A DNA stretch of 6,837 nucleotides from Desulfovibrio sp. (GTDB lineage: Bacteria > Desulfobacterota > Desulfovibrionia > Desulfovibrionales > Desulfovibrionaceae). Below the pieces are notes generated by a model, which was not told the origin of the DNA, ran no database searches, and was given only the letters and a program-made list of their open reading frames with translations. This document shows positions 6,591 through 6,837 of this stretch, in pieces (position 1 is the stretch's first letter; the number at the start of each line of letters is the position of its first letter). A program made the translations under genes and the position numbers. Location of the stretch: assembly GCA_031281815.1 (NCBI GenBank), contig JAITEY010000007.1, positions 1 to 6,837 on the forward strand, read 5' to 3'.

Positions 6591-6837
6591 CGCACGCCCC
6601 GACCGCAAGCGCTCCCGCCCCGGAAACGCGCTTCCCGAACACGAACGCTCCCGCCCCGGAAACGGGCGGGCCTGCCCGTGAAACACACAGTCCCGAAGCG
6701 GTAAACTCGCTGGGACTGGTCTTTTTCCCGGCCTTCGACTGGGCCATCTCCCCCACCCACCCGGAACGCGAGGAACGCCTGCTCTACACCCGCGACCAAC
6801 TGCGCGAAGAAGGACTCTTCGACGTGCCCGGCATCCT
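6587..6837 (+). CDS. histone-deacetylase-like amidohydrolase, N-terminal fragment
   Basis: 83 codons, cut by the window end. The start is supported by the ATGA overlap with the hydantoinase gene and an AGGA at 6577-6580 with six-base spacing. Residues 1-40 are a Pro/Ala/Thr-rich extension with APAPET twice. From residue 42 the text GLVFFPAFDWAISPTHPERE and then ERLLYTRDQLREEG matches the N-terminal end of bacterial HDAC/acetylpolyamine amidohydrolase proteins, where a HPERxERL motif follows the first strand. These zinc enzymes remove acyl groups from lysines or polyamines. The zinc ligands and active-site histidines lie downstream and cannot be checked, so the family call rests on one motif. 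Confidence 0.7.
   Translation, partial: MTHAPTASAPAPETRFPNTNAPAPETGGPARETHSPEAVNSLGLVFFPAFDWAISPTHPEREERLLYTRDQLREEGLFDVPGI
6611..6664 (+). repeat. 18-base direct repeat at the start of the deacetylase-like gene
   Basis: GCTCCCGCCCCGGAAACG occurs at 6611-6628 and 6647-6664, a 36-base period in frame, encoding APAPET twice in the N-terminal extension. Confidence 0.85.

Noticed and set aside
2061..6686. A 1541-codon open frame on the minus strand opposite the four operon genes
   Set aside because: It is Gly/Arg/Ala-rich, shows no domain, and lies antisense to four well-supported genes. High GC at third positions removes stops in this antisense frame, so it is a compositional shadow.

Overview
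The window looks like part of a GC-rich, anaerobic Desulfovibrio-type (Desulfovibrionaceae) chromosome. This is an inference. It rests on an L-lactate permease, on a TPR/AMIN/hydantoinase/histone-deacetylase-like gene row that resembles what I know from that family, and on high-GC codon use in the right two thirds. No rRNA or other taxonomic marker is present. No tRNA, rRNA or CRISPR array was found.

Left part (1-1130): the N-terminal 253 codons of an LldP/LctP lactate permease run leftwards off the window edge. They are preceded by a strong Shine-Dalgarno and a gene-free leader of about 350 bases with several inverted repeats. I could not identify a convincing promoter there.

Middle part (1131-2333): a scarred region. 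It begins with an uninterrupted (GT)25 microsatellite, which is very long for a bacterium. After it come short decayed pieces: a minus-strand piece resembling the C-terminal barrel of an NADH:flavin oxidoreductase, a solitary IS21-like terminus, and a minus-strand 3' gene end. Last is the C-terminal part of an Rpn-family (PD-(D/E)XK) recombination-promoting nuclease on the plus strand. The Rpn piece has lost its nuclease domain but keeps a perfect internal AGGAGG plus ATG, so it could still make a 101-residue protein. In E. coli the equivalent intragenic Rpn short protein is an antitoxin. A long imperfect hairpin follows, then a sigma70-like promoter.

Right part (2334-6837): four plus-strand genes in an apparent operon. 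They are a TPR protein starting at GTG, a membrane-anchored AMIN-domain protein with a Pro/Ala/Gln-rich linker, a hydantoinase/oxoprolinase-family ASKHA protein, and the start of a histone-deacetylase-like amidohydrolase that runs off the right edge. The last three are joined by 4-base ATGA overlaps. The first two probably act at the cell envelope and the last two are probably cytoplasmic amide-bond or acyl hydrolases. What they do together is not evident from sequence.
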